Assembly (NCBI GenBank): GCA_029379385.1
Contig: CM055607.1
Coordinates: 3,348,001-3,412,000 of the forward strand
From: Quillaja saponaria
Taxonomy: Eukaryota > Streptophyta > Magnoliopsida > Fabales > Quillajaceae
Direction of reading: 5' to 3'
DNA: 64,000 nucleotides
Part shown: positions 24,001 through 36,148 of the stretch, one piece after another
How positions within the stretch are numbered: the stretch's first letter is position 1
Layout: each line of letters starts with the position of its first letter
Notes under the pieces: model-generated
The model's input: the letters and a program-made list of their open reading frames with translations, nothing else
The model's database searches: none
Told to the model about the DNA's origin: nothing
Position numbers and translations under genes: made by a program

Positions 24001-25296
24001 GTAAATAAATAATCAAACAAATTAAGTTCATAAGTTTATGAGCAAATTCAGATTAAAGTTTTGTAAATGTGGAATTCAATTTGTTTGAGTTGTTCTCATG
24101 TTGATTTGCATTTTCGGGAAAAATATGTCATGCAACAATTATGCTTCATATGCGTTGAAGTGAACACGTTCAAAATGTGTATGTGCATGCTTATGGCATT
24201 TTGGATATTGATATTCTTATCTTGCTTTACGTAATTTGTTAAAACAGAAAGCGAACACATTTGAAACATGTATATAGCCAGCATATAAATGTCAGTCAGT
24301 CTTGTTATTAAAAGGGATGCATAACTTGTTGCTTGCATTTTGAGCAATGATGCCACGTGCAATTTTGTGTTTGCTTTAATTATTTGTCTGGAAAATGCTC
24401 ACTAGCTATAACTAGTAAAGTAATTTGTGCACTCGTCGTACCTAGCTAGCATGTGAACAAAGCATAATGTTAGCTTGGCATAGTGGCATGCACCCAATAC
24501 CAAACCATTTATCAAAGAGGTCCAAACTCCAAAGTTATATATGAACTCCAATGACAAGACTAGCTTCCATGTATTCCAAAAGGACAGAAGTAGACCCGGA
24601 GACCTTTCTCATTTTGCCATTTAGATTCCTAGCAACAGTGTCAACAGAGCATTGGAAAGCAAAACTAATTAGCTTTACATTCATTCATGATCAAATCACT
24701 TTAAGAGATTAAGAAAGAAAGAATTGGACCACAGAATCACCACAAGCAGATCATTGATCATCAATAAACATCAAGCCTTGCTCTAATTACAGTAAAGATT
24801 AAATGTATAATTACACTTTGGTTTTACTGAGTTCAGATTTTTTACTGCTTCCTATTGAATCGAAGGAATCATGTCTTGAATTCTTAATGTTTAAAATATG
24901 GAAAAAGACAAGGACGTTATGTTGAATACACCCAGGTGGAAAGTTCCTTCAGCTATGAGATTTTGTTTATTTCTGCAACACATGCATATCTAATTTTTTT
25001 TTAAGTTTCCCAGATCTGAAACAGAGTAATTATCTTAATATGCAGTGATCAAGTGCTATGTCTTACTCAGTTAGATATCATAAGCACAACCAATAGAGAG
25101 ACAGTGAACTAGGAATCTTGATGGAAAATCTAGAGTAATTATCTGAATTATAAGTTCACTTCGGATGCTTAAAATGTCTTTACTGTTATATATTAGTATC
25201 TACAAGGCAGATCCCAATGTGATAGACAAAAAACACATGACAGATGACTTGGTAAGAACTTTGATATATGTAACTGTGCAGCATGACTAGAAGCAA
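21014..25296. other. Intergenic region upstream of the SEP-like gene
   Basis: This 4.3 kb holds the SEP-like promoter and the 3' side of the DnaJ-type gene. It is AT-rich with homopolymer runs. Short frames at 22023-22229, 23547-23780 and 24096-24362 show no family motif. No transposon protein was recognised. Confidence 0.55.
21385..21395 (-). promoter_or_regulatory. TATA box of the SEP-like MADS gene
   Basis: On the minus strand the sequence reads CTATATAAACT about 370 bp before the start codon. It is followed by a CT-rich leader (TTTCTCTTTCTCTTTCTCTC, from the complement of 21242-21265). If the start is about 30 bp downstream, the 5' UTR is long. Confidence 0.5.
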
Positions 25297-28200
25297 TCAA
25301 ACTGATGACCGTGTAGAACACTCAGGACAGCTAAAGTAACCTCTGGCACGACACTTTGTGCAGTAAGTCTGTTTTCCCTTTAGTTCATCACCCCCAAGTG
25401 TTTTGTACAAATCATCTACAAGGTTGAAACCAATTAGACCGCCTTTTTTGACCAATCCAATTCCTTTGCATTCTATGCATGCTATTATCTTCATATTGCC
25501 ACATCGTTTACACATACCCAATGAGCTGCATGGTCAATCAAGGGTTCAATAATCTCAAAATGGAACACATAAATCTAAGTATTTAATAAATCCATAATAT
25601 GAACTAGAAAATTTGTTTATGATGGTGCCAATGATCATGATTTTGATAATGTATTGGAGTTGTTAGCGTTTTACAATTAGGATACACCGGTTTTATCCAT
25701 TAATAACACATATGTGACTGCTTAATAAGAAAGTAGACACCAGAGTTCAATTCATGATAAAACAATTATGTTTTACGGGACGGGACACTCCACATCATAG
25801 TCTTGGAAACAGCTTCGGACAATTGACTAGTACATTGATGTTGATAAGATGCTATGGGTATAAAAGAAAAAGAAAATAGAAAGTGAAGAAATGAAACAAA
25901 TAAAAAGAAAAAAGAAAAATTATTTATGAACAAGAAAATTCTTGGTTGAGCATCTGCAAGGTACTATCTTTAGTCAGAAGCTTACGCGAGATGTATAGGA
26001 CTTTAACAGCTATCAAGACTCAGTTAAAACCTTTCCATGTTCAAAGAGTACAAAGTGAAAAAGAAAAAGAGGTTCTGAAAATCCGAATACCTAAAGCAAG
26101 ACAGGTACAACCACCTAACTTCCAAACCAAAGAAATGATCATTGAGAAGCCTCTTAAGAGAATAAAGTGAGAACAGAAGCCTCTTAAGAGAACAAAGTGA
26201 GAACAGAAAAAAGAGTTATGAAAAGCTGAGTAGCTAAAGCAACAGAGGTACAACCACCAAACTTCCAAAACAAAGAAACAAGAATAAAATATCAAACTTC
26301 ATTGAGATAAAAATACAACGAAGATATAAAAACCTCAATGAGCATGGAAAAGCCTCTTAAGTGAGCTAAAATCATAGGGAAAACCTGAAGAAGACCACAG
26401 CATACTTAGGGGAGGGGAGTAATATTCTTACAAGATTTTGCCCTAAACTTCAAGTAGCTAACGAGTAACCTCTCGACCATACAGAAAACAACCTTGCAAA
26501 TAAATGAAAAATCCTTTGCAAGAAACCCCAACTTGACCAAGTTTCCACTTTCCATACGACAAAAAGGAATGATTTGAAGGGTAAAAGTTAGGGGTTCCTA
26601 TTGCTCCTGATAGGCATGTGAGGTAACAATCCTGAATAGTACAGGAATGGATTTCTTCGTGATATTTCAAGGAAAAGCAACCACGCAGCTTAAAATGCTG
26701 CTTGTACCATCTTTATTTTAGTAAATTCAACAGGAAACACATTAGTCTAATTCAATAGTGAGAGCAAGGTTGCTTAAGATTCATAGAACTTCCTAATTAT
26801 AAAAAATGCACATAAGGTGATGCATACCCTAATGAATTTTTTTACTGAATTTATTATTGAATCTGTAGGCCGTGTTTACTCGTGGAAAATAGTTTTGTTT
26901 TCATACAAGAATTGTTGTATTTAAGATGGATTACATATTTCATGAAAGAGTTTACATTTGTTTTTCAGAGTTTATAAAAGCGAGAAAGTGTCTAACTGGG
27001 AGTGTATAACTGGGTGGACGGGCCGGATTTGGGATAAATTTCACCCGACCTAACTAAATGCTAGTTTGATTGCGTGTCCCACACATGTGTTCCGTGTTTG
27101 CAAATGCATAACACAATTTTGATGAATAAGTGGGGTGTTTGGTTTAAATCAATCAAATTTCTTGCTAACGCTAACACAGAAAACCTCTATTAGGCTGAAG
27201 TTATAATGGCGTAGCTTTGCTGAAACACGTGTCACCAAAATGTGGGACATAATTTTTTTTCTCCTTTCAGACAAAAAAGCCCCCGATTTTTCATATTATC
27301 AACAATTACCTTATATCATAATTCATAACCATTCTCTTCTTTTCTCTTCAGGAACTCTCTCTTAAAAGAAGCTCGATCAGCACCAAAAATGCATTCCTAG
27401 TATGGTTTCGATCATTCTCATTTGCTTTAATTTCATCTGTCTACTTTTCTTATTTTATTAAATGTTCAGATTTTGCTCCCTCTTTTTTTCTTTCCATCGT
27501 TACCATTTTTTCTTCAAAAAAACACATCTAGGAATTCCTAATGAAAATTTTCTTAATACCAAAACCCATCCTTCCTTTTTTTTTTTCCTAGTTTTCTCTA
27601 AAATTTCACGATTTCATGGGTACTGTTGATATTGGAGGAGATAAGAATCTAATCTTAATATTTCTTAAATTATAATTTTACATTTTTAATTGGTGATATT
27701 TTATTTATTGTTTTGCTTCCATGGTTTTTACCATATTATATTGGTGAAGATTTCTATTTGTTAAAGTTGTCTTTAACGGAGGCAAGTTTGTGATTAAAAA
27801 TTCAGTTTTGGTATTTCAATAAAAAATAAATAAATAGATCTTTGTTAATAATTCTATTTATTATTAAATTAAGGATTAAAAAAAACCTAAATTATAAAGA
27901 GTATTTTTTAACTAACTAGTTATTCATTAAAAATCAATTATGTGAGTCATTTTATGTCTTTTACCTCATCAAAATCAAAGTCACATTACCAAACATCTTA
28001 GTCCGTACCAAAATCACTTCTCAAATAACTAACTAAACAAAAATAAATTATGACAAAATCAATTTTTTAAGAATTAGTTTTGGTAAAATCAATTCTCAAC
28101 AACATTAATTTTCAAATGCCAAACCAAATTGGCCCCAAATCAAGTTGATAAACATCACACCTAAGTTTTGAAGTCGGATGATAAAACATTACACCCAGTT

Positions 28201-30151
28201 AAAAACTTGAGTTGATGGGTCGAACCGGTTAGATTAGACTTTTCACATTATTATAGAATGATACAATACATATTTTTAATAAATAAACAGGTTGATAAAC
28301 ATCACACCTAAGTTAAATGATTTTTGATAAAAATAAACTTAAATTGTAGTCTTTTAACATTATAAATTTATTAAAAATATTACAATAAGACAAATATAAC
28401 TTATAATAACATATATTTGTTGAGCCATACACTTATTTTCATATATTAAAAAAATTTCTTTTTATCTTATTTTTGTATATATAAATTTTTAATGTCAGGT
28501 GGGTTTGGTGTTCTCGGTTTAAATTTTTTTTCACCCAGGTAATTCACTGGTTCACCCAACTCAAGATAAAGGGTAAAATGTCACCTAACTAAAAATTCGG
28601 GTTCAACTGGGTTATCGAGTTTTGGGTGGGCTAGGGTGTGTCGGTACGGGTTAGTCGATTATCGAATTTTCTGCACATCCCTATGTCTAACTCACACAAG
28701 TGGGCTTATGGTGATACCCTTTTCCGGGAAGAGTTGATGAGGAGGTTAGGTCTGAAACGAGGATTGTTCACAGCCTACAATCCACAAACTGATGGCCAAA
28801 GTGATGTTCTTAGCAGGTGTTTGGAAACGTATCTTAGGTGGATGATGAGGGAACAACCTAAGGATCGGGCTGATCATCTATCTCTGGCTGAGAACTGGTA
28901 TAATACTAATTTTCACAGTGCTATTCAAACTACACAATATTGTATGGCCAAAGCCCTCCTGTGCATTTACCTTTGTCACTGGAGATTGTAAAGCGAAGAC
29001 TATGGATGGAAGCTTGTCAGCCAAGTAAGAGATAATGATACTTCTGAGATTCCACTTGCTAAGGGCACAAAACCAAATGAAGTCTCAGGCACACAAGCAC
29101 CAGACTGATAGACATTTCCAGGTGGGTATGAAGGTCTCTTTAAAATTACATCCCTATAGGCAAACATCCCTAGCTACCAGTCAACACCTCAAGCTCAATT
29201 ATAAGTATTGTGGTCCCTTCCTCATCACCAAGAAAATTGGCCCTGTTGCCTATGAGCTTCTTCTGCCTCCACAATCCAAAATCCCCAGTCTTCCATGGTC
29301 TCAACTTAAAGAAACAATTGGCAATCATCCTATTCAGATAGTTTTACTTGATTGTGATACCGCTGACTGAGTTGTAGTGGAACGGTGGAACCCATTAATG
29401 TGTTAGGTCAACAAACCATCAAACACAACAACAAACCAATCACTCAGGTGCTGATCAAATGGTCCACTGCTTGAAGAGGAGTTGGATTCGGGAGTTAGTT
29501 GGTAGTTAGGAATTACGTGTCTGTTGCCACGAATATCAGGAAATTGCTAGAAGGTTTGCCAACTGGTCTTTCAACTGGTGATTATGGATAAGCATGAAAT
29601 ATTTCTAGAGGCAGCTTAAATATCCACGTGTGGTGTATTTACATTTCTGCCTATTGAATGAGAACTGAGAAGGAAAAAAAAACGTTCCAGAACTCTCTAG
29701 TTTTCATTGTTTCTTAGAGAATTTCCATTTTTCATCTTTTGTAGTTAACATGGTCTGTCAAATATGAAGGCTCCATTAAGTCCCAATAGCGTTAGCATTA
29801 CCAGACACAGAAATTATAGTTTAAACCAAAAGAACCCCACATTAGTTTATCAATTCCCCAAACTCCAAAATGCAAGGAATCATTCCAGTATTGCCGAGTA
29901 AAAAATTATCAATCATACAGTATTTAACAGAATAAGAAACCCTTTTTATAATTGCGACTAGTTACACAAATAACAATTTGCACATAATTTAGCGAAAAGA
30001 AAAGATGGAGAAACACAAAATGGTATTGAAAAGTTTACCTCCGCTGAGAAGCAGAGATGAAAGCGTCAATTTTTGGTGCAGCTATGGTGGCGCAGAGGAG
30101 CAGAGTACCCACCCCAAAACCTGCGAGTTCACTTGCCGTAATGTTATCCAT
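25297..30151 (-). CDS. DnaJ-type cysteine-rich zinc-finger small protein (2 exons, 113 aa)
   Basis: Seen: exon 1 is 30151-30039 and exon 2 is 25525-25297, joined across a 4.5-kb intron (GTAAAC donor, CATGCAG acceptor) to a 342-bp frame. The N-terminus MDNITASELAGFGVG leads into a hydrophobic stretch (about residues 9-25), then four CxxC pairs: C43/C46, C54/C57, C93/C96 and C104/C107. The second has the CxxCxG form typical of DnaJ zinc fingers. There is no J domain. Known: plant small DnaJ/Hsp40 cysteine-rich proteins of this size (BSD2-like relatives) are zinc-binding chaperone-like proteins, some in plastids. Inference: the hydrophobic N-terminus could be a membrane anchor or part of a targeting signal; location is not settled. 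The intron hosts an antisense Gypsy remnant. Start choice rests on the conserved N-terminal region and a TATA-like box about 40 bp upstream. Confidence 0.88.
26074..26282. repeat. Direct repeats in the DnaJ-type gene intron
   Basis: Copy one (26074-26140) and copy two (26217-26282) share AGGTACAACCACC followed by AACTTCCAAA and CAAAGAAA. Between them, AAGCCTCTTAAGAGAA plus AAAGTGAGAACAG occurs twice, about 30 bp apart. This is a nested local duplication with no recognised family. Confidence 0.6.
28638..29500 (+). mobile_element. Ty3/Gypsy chromovirus 3' remnant (integrase to chromodomain)
   Basis: Plus-strand frames carry integrase core pieces: TAYNPQTDGQSDVLSRCLET, then YLRWMMREQPKDRADHLSLA, then ENWYNTNFHSAIQTT at 28700-28960. 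The region after integrase (29035-29370) includes FQVGMKVSLKLHPYRQTSLA, KYCGPFLITKKIGPVAYEL and LPWSQLKE. A broken chromodomain, VLIKWSTA before a stop, follows near 29450. Frameshifts and stops separate these parts and the 5' half is absent. The sequence to about 29750 may be its 3' LTR or UTR. It lies antisense in the intron of the DnaJ-type gene. Confidence 0.85.
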
Positions 30152-30189
30152 CTCTCACCAGCTTCGCTTACCTATCTCTGATCCTGGTC

Positions 30190-30199
30190 TCATTTATAT
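30190..30199 (-). promoter_or_regulatory. TATA-like box of the DnaJ-type gene
   Basis: The minus strand reads AATATAAATGAG about 40 bp upstream of the ATG at 30151. It lies between that ATG and the divergent tRNA gene, so the 5' UTR would be very short. Confidence 0.35.
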
Positions 30200-30258
30200 T
30201 GCCTTTATTTTTATTTTTATTTTTATTTTATATATTAAGAAAAAAAAATTCATAAGAT

Positions 30259-30332
30259 GGCCTATTAGCTCAGTTGGTTAGAGCGTCGTGCTAATAACGC
30301 GAAGGTCGCAGGTTCGAGACCTGCATGGGCCA
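30259..30332 (+). tRNA. tRNA-Ile (anticodon AAU)
   Basis: A 74-nt cloverleaf. The acceptor arm GGCCTAT pairs with ATGGGCC (one G-U), with discriminator A at 30332. The D arm/A box is TAGCTCAGTTGG, the anticodon loop is GCTAATAAC (AAT), and the T arm/B box is GGTTCGAGACC. No intron, and CCA is not encoded, as expected for a nuclear gene. A T-run (TTATTTTTCTT, about 30337-30347) supplies the Pol III terminator. It is divergent to the DnaJ-type gene, starting about 108 bp from that gene's ATG. Confidence 0.97.
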
Positions 30333-31409
30333 ATATTATTTTTCTTATTTGAGTTTTCATTTTTGGGCTTTTTGGTAACCCGTAATTGGGCTCACTAAGG
30401 GGCCTTTTGTTGGAGTTACAAGATTTATCTTGCAATGTATATGTTTGTCGGGTAGAAATATTTGTATGTTTAGGAATGCGAAAAGTTTATCTTAAAAATT
30501 AAAATAGTTTCTCGTTCTTATTATGGTCAAAATTAATTATCAACAGCTTAATTCTCGTTGTTGATACCAACCCATTTGACTCTTAGTATCGAATTCGAGC
30601 ACTCCTCGTAACACTTCTAATATACCAAAAACAATTTATATATTTTTTATAATACTAAATAATTTATATTGTCACCAAATAACAATTCACTAAGAGTCTC
30701 TATTTATTTTCTAATTCATTATTTTTCAGCAAATTCTCAAACAAATTTAGCTTCTTTATTCCCTCTCATACCATACTAGATTCATATATAGTTTCCTTCA
30801 ACAATTGAATCATCAAAAACTTTAACTTCGCTCGTTCCATGATCATAGTTCTTCTTTTTCCATAATGAAGACAATATCAATATCCTCTTCTATGTTCTTA
30901 TCAAAAGTAAATGATTCATCCTTTAACACATAATGACCATCACTTTTAATTGTTATTTAATCATCATTATACATTTTGTTCAAATGATGACTACGAATTG
31001 AATTATGTATAAAAGGAAAAGCCATCAATCCGTTTCTTTGTGAATTCTGATATAACTTCATCTATTAATGCACCTTCAATTTCTTAATTGCTGTCCAAAT
31101 CATCTGCATCAAATAAACACTTCACATAGTAATACAATCAAGTAGGTGAACTATATCAACAGTATGCCCATGGAATAGGAAAAAGATTTACCCAAACATA
31201 TGGTGGATGTGTTAAGGGTTTTTCAATTATTAACGAATTTCAGTTGTAATATATAATCTAGGGTTGGTTTCTTTTTTTCTTTTTCTGATAACCGGGTTAG
31301 TTTCTTTCTTTTTTGGACATCCACAGATCTACAAATTTACTAATTGCCTCTCAACCAAACTTGGAGATCTAAATTAATCATTCCCTTATCCACCATGATA
31401 TTTATTTTT
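30333..31409. other. Gap between the tRNA and the LINE remnant
   Basis: AT-rich sequence without a supportable gene. After the Pol III terminator there are only short stop-rich frames on both strands. Confidence 0.5.
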
Positions 31410-33320
31410 CATAAAACATTTTTATTTTTTAACAGCAACTAATTTTATTGAAATTTCAACAAAAATAGTAAGACAGATGATATATGAATACAACTCAGAA
31501 TCAGAGATCCCAGAACAACCCAGACATTAAAGACACCAAAAAAAGATAGACCAAAATCTTATTTCCCCGCCCCCACCATGAACCCATGGAGAAGTATAAA
31601 ATATAAATTAAGCATTTCAGCAAGATCCATGTACTCCCTGCATCCTTTGCTTGCCACCTTAGCACCCATAGTCAAAATCTCTGCATAATCAAACAGCCAA
31701 CCCCCACACGTTACAAATAAGACAAAACCAAATAAATAAAGCTGTAAAGAAGCATTTCACAAACTTATGTACTCCATTATATCAAAATAATCTTAAATGC
31801 CCTTCAAACTGGTTAGCTCACATTTTTATCCAAACACGTAAGAGGTCTCATTTCCAAGTCATCTTGCAATCATTATCCCCACTTCATCCTTACTTCCCCC
31901 TATGGTCTTAATCATGAGAATTAAAGCCCATTCCCATGTGTGAGCCCGCCAACTGCCAAGCAAGTAAATTAGATGTTGCAGCTTCAAGTTCCAAGGTACC
32001 AAGGCTTCATAACAAGCTGTATACAATTCAATTGCAGTTGTGCATTAAAACTATAACCAGGCCACCAAGTTTTGTATCCTATTGACACCCGCCTTTGCAG
32101 CATCGGCCATCTTGTTCGCCTCTCTCAGAATGTGTCTCATGACCTCATCTTAAAACTTTTCAATTTGTTGACATACCTATTAATACGAGACATTACTTGA
32201 CCAAAAAACCAAGGAGATGTACCATCCTTTGAAACCTAATTTACCGCATTACTTGAATCGCTTTCAACAATCAACTCAACTTTATCACACAAGTCTGAAT
32301 TAGCCATCATCTCATCAATAGCCTTCTCTATGCTACCAACTCTTCCTGGTTAGATTACATTATCTTGGCATTGATTGAAAACATCCCAATTACATAGCCT
32401 TGATAATATCGTAGCATTCCTCCTAAACCAGAAGGTCAAGGCTTCCCCAACGATGATCCATCTACATTAAATTTCAAGTTTCCATGCTCCGGTGGAGACC
32501 AGACAGTGACAGGATGAGATTTTTTATTCTGATCTGCAGCCTCTATTTATCAACTCTGCATTTCGAATCAGTCCACTCATTGATCCATCATGCACGGATC
32601 ATTTAGCTTTAACTCACCATGCAAGGCGTAACTTAATCAACTTTAGAACCTTAAGAATAGAACATTCCACGCTCTAGCCAGAGAGACCAGATGATTACAA
32701 AAAATAACATGTTCCACACCTCTTTAGCATTGAAGCGGGGACACAATCATTCCCAAGAAAGCAACAAAGCACGCAAGTCATTTGGGAAACACCAACTTAC
32801 ATTCCTTTGTTGCAAAGAAAGAAACCATACTTTCCAACTAAACTCACAGTCAACAAGAAGGTGACTAACAGATTCAGAGATTATCTTACAAAAAATACAT
32901 CTTGCATCAATGCCCACCGTACCTAACCCCAGTTCTTTCTAGGACCTCTTTCACTGTGATTCTCACTCTTATAGCTTTCCAAACAAAGATTTCCACCATA
33001 GTTGGGGCAAGACCCTTCCATATTTTGCTTACCAACTCCCCCAAATCATTAACACCATTTGAATCAAAACCTTCACAGTAAGACTTCACAGAAGAAATTG
33101 CCTTTTGTAGTAAGTAAAAACTCATCCTCAGACCGCACCTTCCAATCAAAGAGAAGTCTATGAAGTTTTATATCCCATTGCCACACGTCATCATCCCAAA
33201 ACCCAAAATCTGAGATAGTTCCACTCTTATTGGTAAAAAGAGCATTTATTCTAGGAAGTTTATGTTTCAATATTCCATCACCTGGGCGAGGTTCATTCCA
33301 AAAATCTACCTTCACCATTT
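31410..33320 (-). mobile_element. Decayed L1-type LINE 3' half (zf-RVT and RNase H remnants)
   Basis: On the minus strand the order is as follows. A post-RT region (33318-33073) contains KVDFWNEPRPGDGILKHKLP and GFWDDDVWQWDIKLHRLLFD. A frameshift leads to a zf-RVT-like part (33149-32907) with LVSKIWKGLAPTMVEIFVWK. Stop-ridden sequence then ends in an RNase H tail, MRHILREANKMADAAKAG (near 32145-32090). The 3' end appears as a T-rich stretch followed by AATTTTATTGAAATTTCAAC on the plus strand (about 31425-31460). Many stops make it inert. Confidence 0.8.
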
Positions 33321-36148
33321 CCTACTGACACTTGCATACAACATAGTAAGTAATCAAATACACATAAATAGAACAATATCAAGTAAAATTCAAACATATA
33401 AAATAAGTTTAAGTATTTGGCTGCATACTAATCCACTATTTTTACAAATATTACACAACTTCATCATACAATTCAATGACCAAAAATAGATTTCATAAGA
33501 ACTACAGCCACTATAAAGCTATTAAAAGCCAAAGTATTATATGTTACACTCTAACTTAGCAGGTTTTTGTGAGACCAACATTTCAATTCTTTCTAGTTTT
33601 TGAATTATCATATTGCCAGGCACTTGAGTATGTTGTTGAACCTCAGATTCAGATACAGTGGTTCATGAGGTCACCTCTTGACATTGCTGAGTGTTATCTT
33701 CCAATTTTAGCTCACTCCCAAAATACACACCTTCCCTTTAAGCATTTCTAAAAATATGTATCAACAAAGAGCCCAAACATATAAGTTGAGTTTCCTTACC
33801 AGGTACAATTCAAAAGCAAACTATTCAGGTTGTCCTTATTGTCATGATCAGTTCTAAGAATCCTAACTTTGTTAATTATCACAATTACAACGACAAGATT
33901 TGATCCTTACACCTTCTAACGTGGTTGATATAAGAAGACTAAATAAAATAAACTACAACCTATAAAGTTTTAGAATACATGAGTACATAAGAGATTGTCA
34001 TCAAATTTATAATTCAAGTAGCAATTCAGTTATAGTAACCAAAAGTAAGGACATATATCATGGATGATTTACATCTCTTGGGCCAAAACTCACCACATAT
34101 TTATCAAAATTAGGGATTGGAGGATCTAGAAACACATTTTGCACTAATGCTTCTTAAGTTTCCTAACTTTGAATTCAATATGACTATGGCGCCTATTGTG
34201 TTACAACTTGAAAACCTTTCTTTCATTTGTTTCTCCATATAGTCTGTATAGCCCCTCTTGAATGTCACATTACTAGCCTTCAAATTATCAGAATCAACAA
34301 GTTCAACTAATAAGTCCGAAGTATTCCAAGTGTGTAAGGTTTTTATTATTGCTTCTAATATTAAAATTTAAAAAAAAGAGAAAAAAAAAAAACAAAAAAA
34401 AACAAAGATTAACATACAGAACCAAGGATTTAGGATTTTACCATAATACACATTCCTTCACCCATGTAAGAACTTGCTAAGAATTGAAACCATAATCCAC
34501 TGTCAAATGCCAACACCCAAATAGAAAAATCTAACTTACAAACAAAAAGAATTTTTAGAAAATTAATCCAGAAAAACAAATTGGATGAGATCGAAATGAG
34601 TTTAAAAATTGTAGTAGGAGTGACCATGGATCATGAAGTTCCCCATTACAATTATCTCAAACCAACAAATCTAAGAGTTGCAGAAATTTTCCCAATTACA
34701 ATTATATCAGACCAACAAATTCCCTAGAACACAATCAACTGAAATTTTCATAATTATACAAACTAAATGATATTGGGAAGAAGAAAGACAAGAATGAGGT
34801 AGTAAAAGTGAAAAATCAGAGACCACACCTTGATATTTGCTTGAAGTTTCAAATCAGGGAAAGGGTTGCAGAGAAAAAAATCAAACCAGACTAACGGCAA
34901 TGCAAGCAAGACGAACACCGGAGCACAGCCACAGCGAAGGGGAGTAAGGCCTCGGCTGTAAATCTTGGTGACGATCGGTATCCGTATCCTTGAGGTAGGT
35001 AATTTGGTAATTTTGTCTATCATTTTATTTCAGTCCGCATGTGGAAAAATAGAATGTTAATCCGTGTCTAGGTAATATTTTAATTACCGCAATTGTGAGA
35101 AAAAGGAGCTTAAATTTTTGTATGAGAAAACAATAACCCGATAATATTTTTCTTATTTTGAACCAAACGGTAATATTTTTTATTTTAAGTTGCATTCTTC
35201 ACGAAAATAAAAATTCATTATCTGAATTCAACAGTTCCTAAAAAAGATTATAGAATTTTTTTTTCTGGTTTAACTATCAGATAGCATTTTAGACTAACTT
35301 ATTTTCAAAGTTAGAATATATATATAGTAACTACAAAATTTATGTATATTTTATTTTTGTTACAAAATTTAAAAAATAAATAAATATAAACCTTAGAACT
35401 CGACCTAATTAATATTGTCTCTTTATGATTATTGGTTACCACTTCAGTTAAAATCTACTGACTTCAAATATATCTAGGAATCATAATCTTCTTACTTGTT
35501 ATAATTATAGGTCATGTACACATGCTCACTAACGTTGTTATTAATGTTTTTTTTTTTTTTTTTAATTTAATATGTACAAAAGGGAAAATTCATTAACTAA
35601 AAGTTAGTACAAAGTCATGATCTTGTTCCCACAAGAATATCAGCAATGAAAGCATTCAAAATACCTAGACATAGGGATTGTAAATAAGTATATATTGTGC
35701 GTGAAGTAATAATTAAAAGGAATGTACACAGGAAAATTATTGATTCTTATGTAGCTGCTTTCATGCAGTCATATATCTCATATATGAGACTCTCACAAGC
35801 AGTTCTATAGTTAATGTAAATTTGCAGATTGTGTTAATTCCCTTTAAAGATTATATGTTGTTTCCGTGTTTGAACCCGTTATGCAAATTAGCAAAGTAAT
35901 ATACTACAAAGTTTTATTTCGAATAGGTGAAAACTGGAAGTAATTAATGATTAAAAGAGAAAAAAGACTTACACATCCTCCAGTAATTAAGAAAAAAAAG
36001 AAAGAAAGAGATGAGAGGCTAGGGGTCAAAACATAAATCACAAGGTGGAGTTTTATTTTTCGAGGTCGGAAAGCAACACCAGCTTAAACGCTATACATAT
36101 CAGAAGATTTCATGAAGAGTACCTATAATATCACATATAAATTAGAAA
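33321..36148. other. Intergenic stretch with one unassigned frame
   Basis: 2.8 kb between the LINE remnant and the MYB gene. The frame at 34829-35023 is listed separately. Near 35550-35640 a T-run followed by TTCATTAACTAAAAGTTAGT resembles a short minus-strand LINE tail. No other gene is supported. Confidence 0.45.
34829..35023 (-). other. Unassigned open frame with a possible donor site (65 codons)
   Basis: The frame starts MIDKITKLPTSRIRIPIVTK, has a hydrophobic segment (APVFVLLALPLVWFDFFLC), and reaches CAAG followed by GTGTGGTC, a possible splice donor. It is less AT-rich than its surroundings. I found no second exon with a matching phase and recognise no family. It may be a first exon of a gene broken by the LINE, a non-coding RNA, or chance. 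Confidence 0.2.
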
